Below, in pieces: positions 21,152-21,234 of a DNA stretch of 21,234 nt (position 1 is its first letter; every line of letters starts with the position of its first letter). This DNA is from an uncultured Oscillospiraceae bacterium (GTDB taxonomy: Bacteria; Bacillota; Clostridia; Oscillospirales; Oscillospiraceae), in assembly GCA_900758315.1 (NCBI GenBank), contig CAAERF010000541.1, positions 1 to 21,234 of the forward strand, read 5' to 3'. A program made the translations under genes and the position numbers. The notes below the pieces were generated by a model that saw nothing but the letters and a program-made list of their open reading frames with translations, was not told the origin of the DNA and made no database searches.

Positions 21152-21234
21152 TCAAGTAAGTGGACACGTTTTTAGCAAAAATTTATCCAGGAGCAGTTGC
21201 CTGGGTCTGCTCCCAGTATAAAGATTCTGCCTCG
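21144..21234. mobile_element. End of an unidentified insertion element
   Basis: The ABC gene loses family likeness at about 21143. From there the sequence reads GACTATAGTC (a perfect palindrome, 21144-21153), AAGTAAGTGGACACGTTTTT and then a probable gene end on the minus strand. This looks like the terminal inverted repeat of an IS inserted in the ABC gene. The family and exact edge cannot be told from 90 bases. Confidence 0.5.
21183..21233 (-). CDS. Possible transposase C-terminus (partial)
   Basis: On the minus strand the last codons read EAESLYWEQTQATAPG and then TAA (21183-21185); the gene continues outside the window. The place, about 30 bases inside the presumed IS end and facing it, is where a transposase gene usually stops. 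Sixteen residues are too few to name a family. An inverted repeat (GGAGCAG 21190-21196, CTGCTCC 21207-21213) overlaps the end. Confidence 0.35.
   Translation of the reverse strand, partial: EAESLYWEQTQATAPG

Noticed and set aside
1..21234. CRISPR array, tRNA, rRNA or prophage genes
   Set aside because: No regular spaced repeats of CRISPR type, no cloverleaf with a CCA end, no rRNA segment and no phage structural or integrase gene were seen on either strand.

Overview
The window comes from a Gram-positive, spore-forming member of the Clostridia, most likely an Oscillospiraceae (Flavonifractor/Pseudoflavonifractor-like) gut bacterium. The evidence is a small acid-soluble spore protein, MreB, MgtE, an Rrf2 regulator with four cysteines, strong AGGAGG ribosome sites, consensus sigma-A promoters and a fairly GC-rich core. 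The genus assignment is inference; no rRNA or tRNA lies in the window.

Layout. Positions 1-3434 hold core genes on the minus strand: mreB, a comF-type phosphoribosyltransferase and the magnesium channel mgtE. From 3773 to 7789 there is a spore protein gene, an Rrf2 regulator divergent from an autoregulated TetR gene followed by a methyltransferase and a 52-residue protein, then an aldo/keto reductase divergent from its likely MerR regulator. Positions 7790-8522 are a 733-base stretch with no intact gene; it carries a decayed IS3-like orfA. Positions 8523-13555 are a plus-strand accessory cluster: small membrane protein, decayed Cys-rich gene, iron-sulfur flavoprotein, two small membrane or exported proteins, frameshifted GNAT, isochorismatase-like hydrolase, free-standing GyrI-like domain, ICMT-like methyltransferase and DUF998 membrane protein. 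Positions 13792-16074 hold a LytS/YesM-type histidine kinase, a compact AraC-type response regulator and a DUF4177 protein. Positions 16327-18337 hold a CmpB-like membrane protein, a PspC protein and an MFS exporter. The last part has a BmrR-like MerR regulator, an unusual block of tandem decamers, a CDP-alcohol phosphatidyltransferase, a GNAT and an ABC ATPase cut short at the edge of another mobile element.

How the parts fit. Much of the window is small regulatory circuits that can be read from DNA: a consensus promoter with twin TetR operators, a MerR/aldo-keto reductase pair with a 19-base spacer and palindrome, and two further long-spacer MerR-type promoters (upstream of merR at 18429 and of the ABC gene at 20531) that share the core CTTGACTCTCCC and TACAAT. 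This suggests one BmrR-like regulator controlling itself and an ABC exporter. Decay is common in the accessory part: an IS remnant, a broken Cys-rich gene, a T-run frameshift in a GNAT and a truncated ABC gene. The least explained structure is the set of three paired decamers at 19261-19430.
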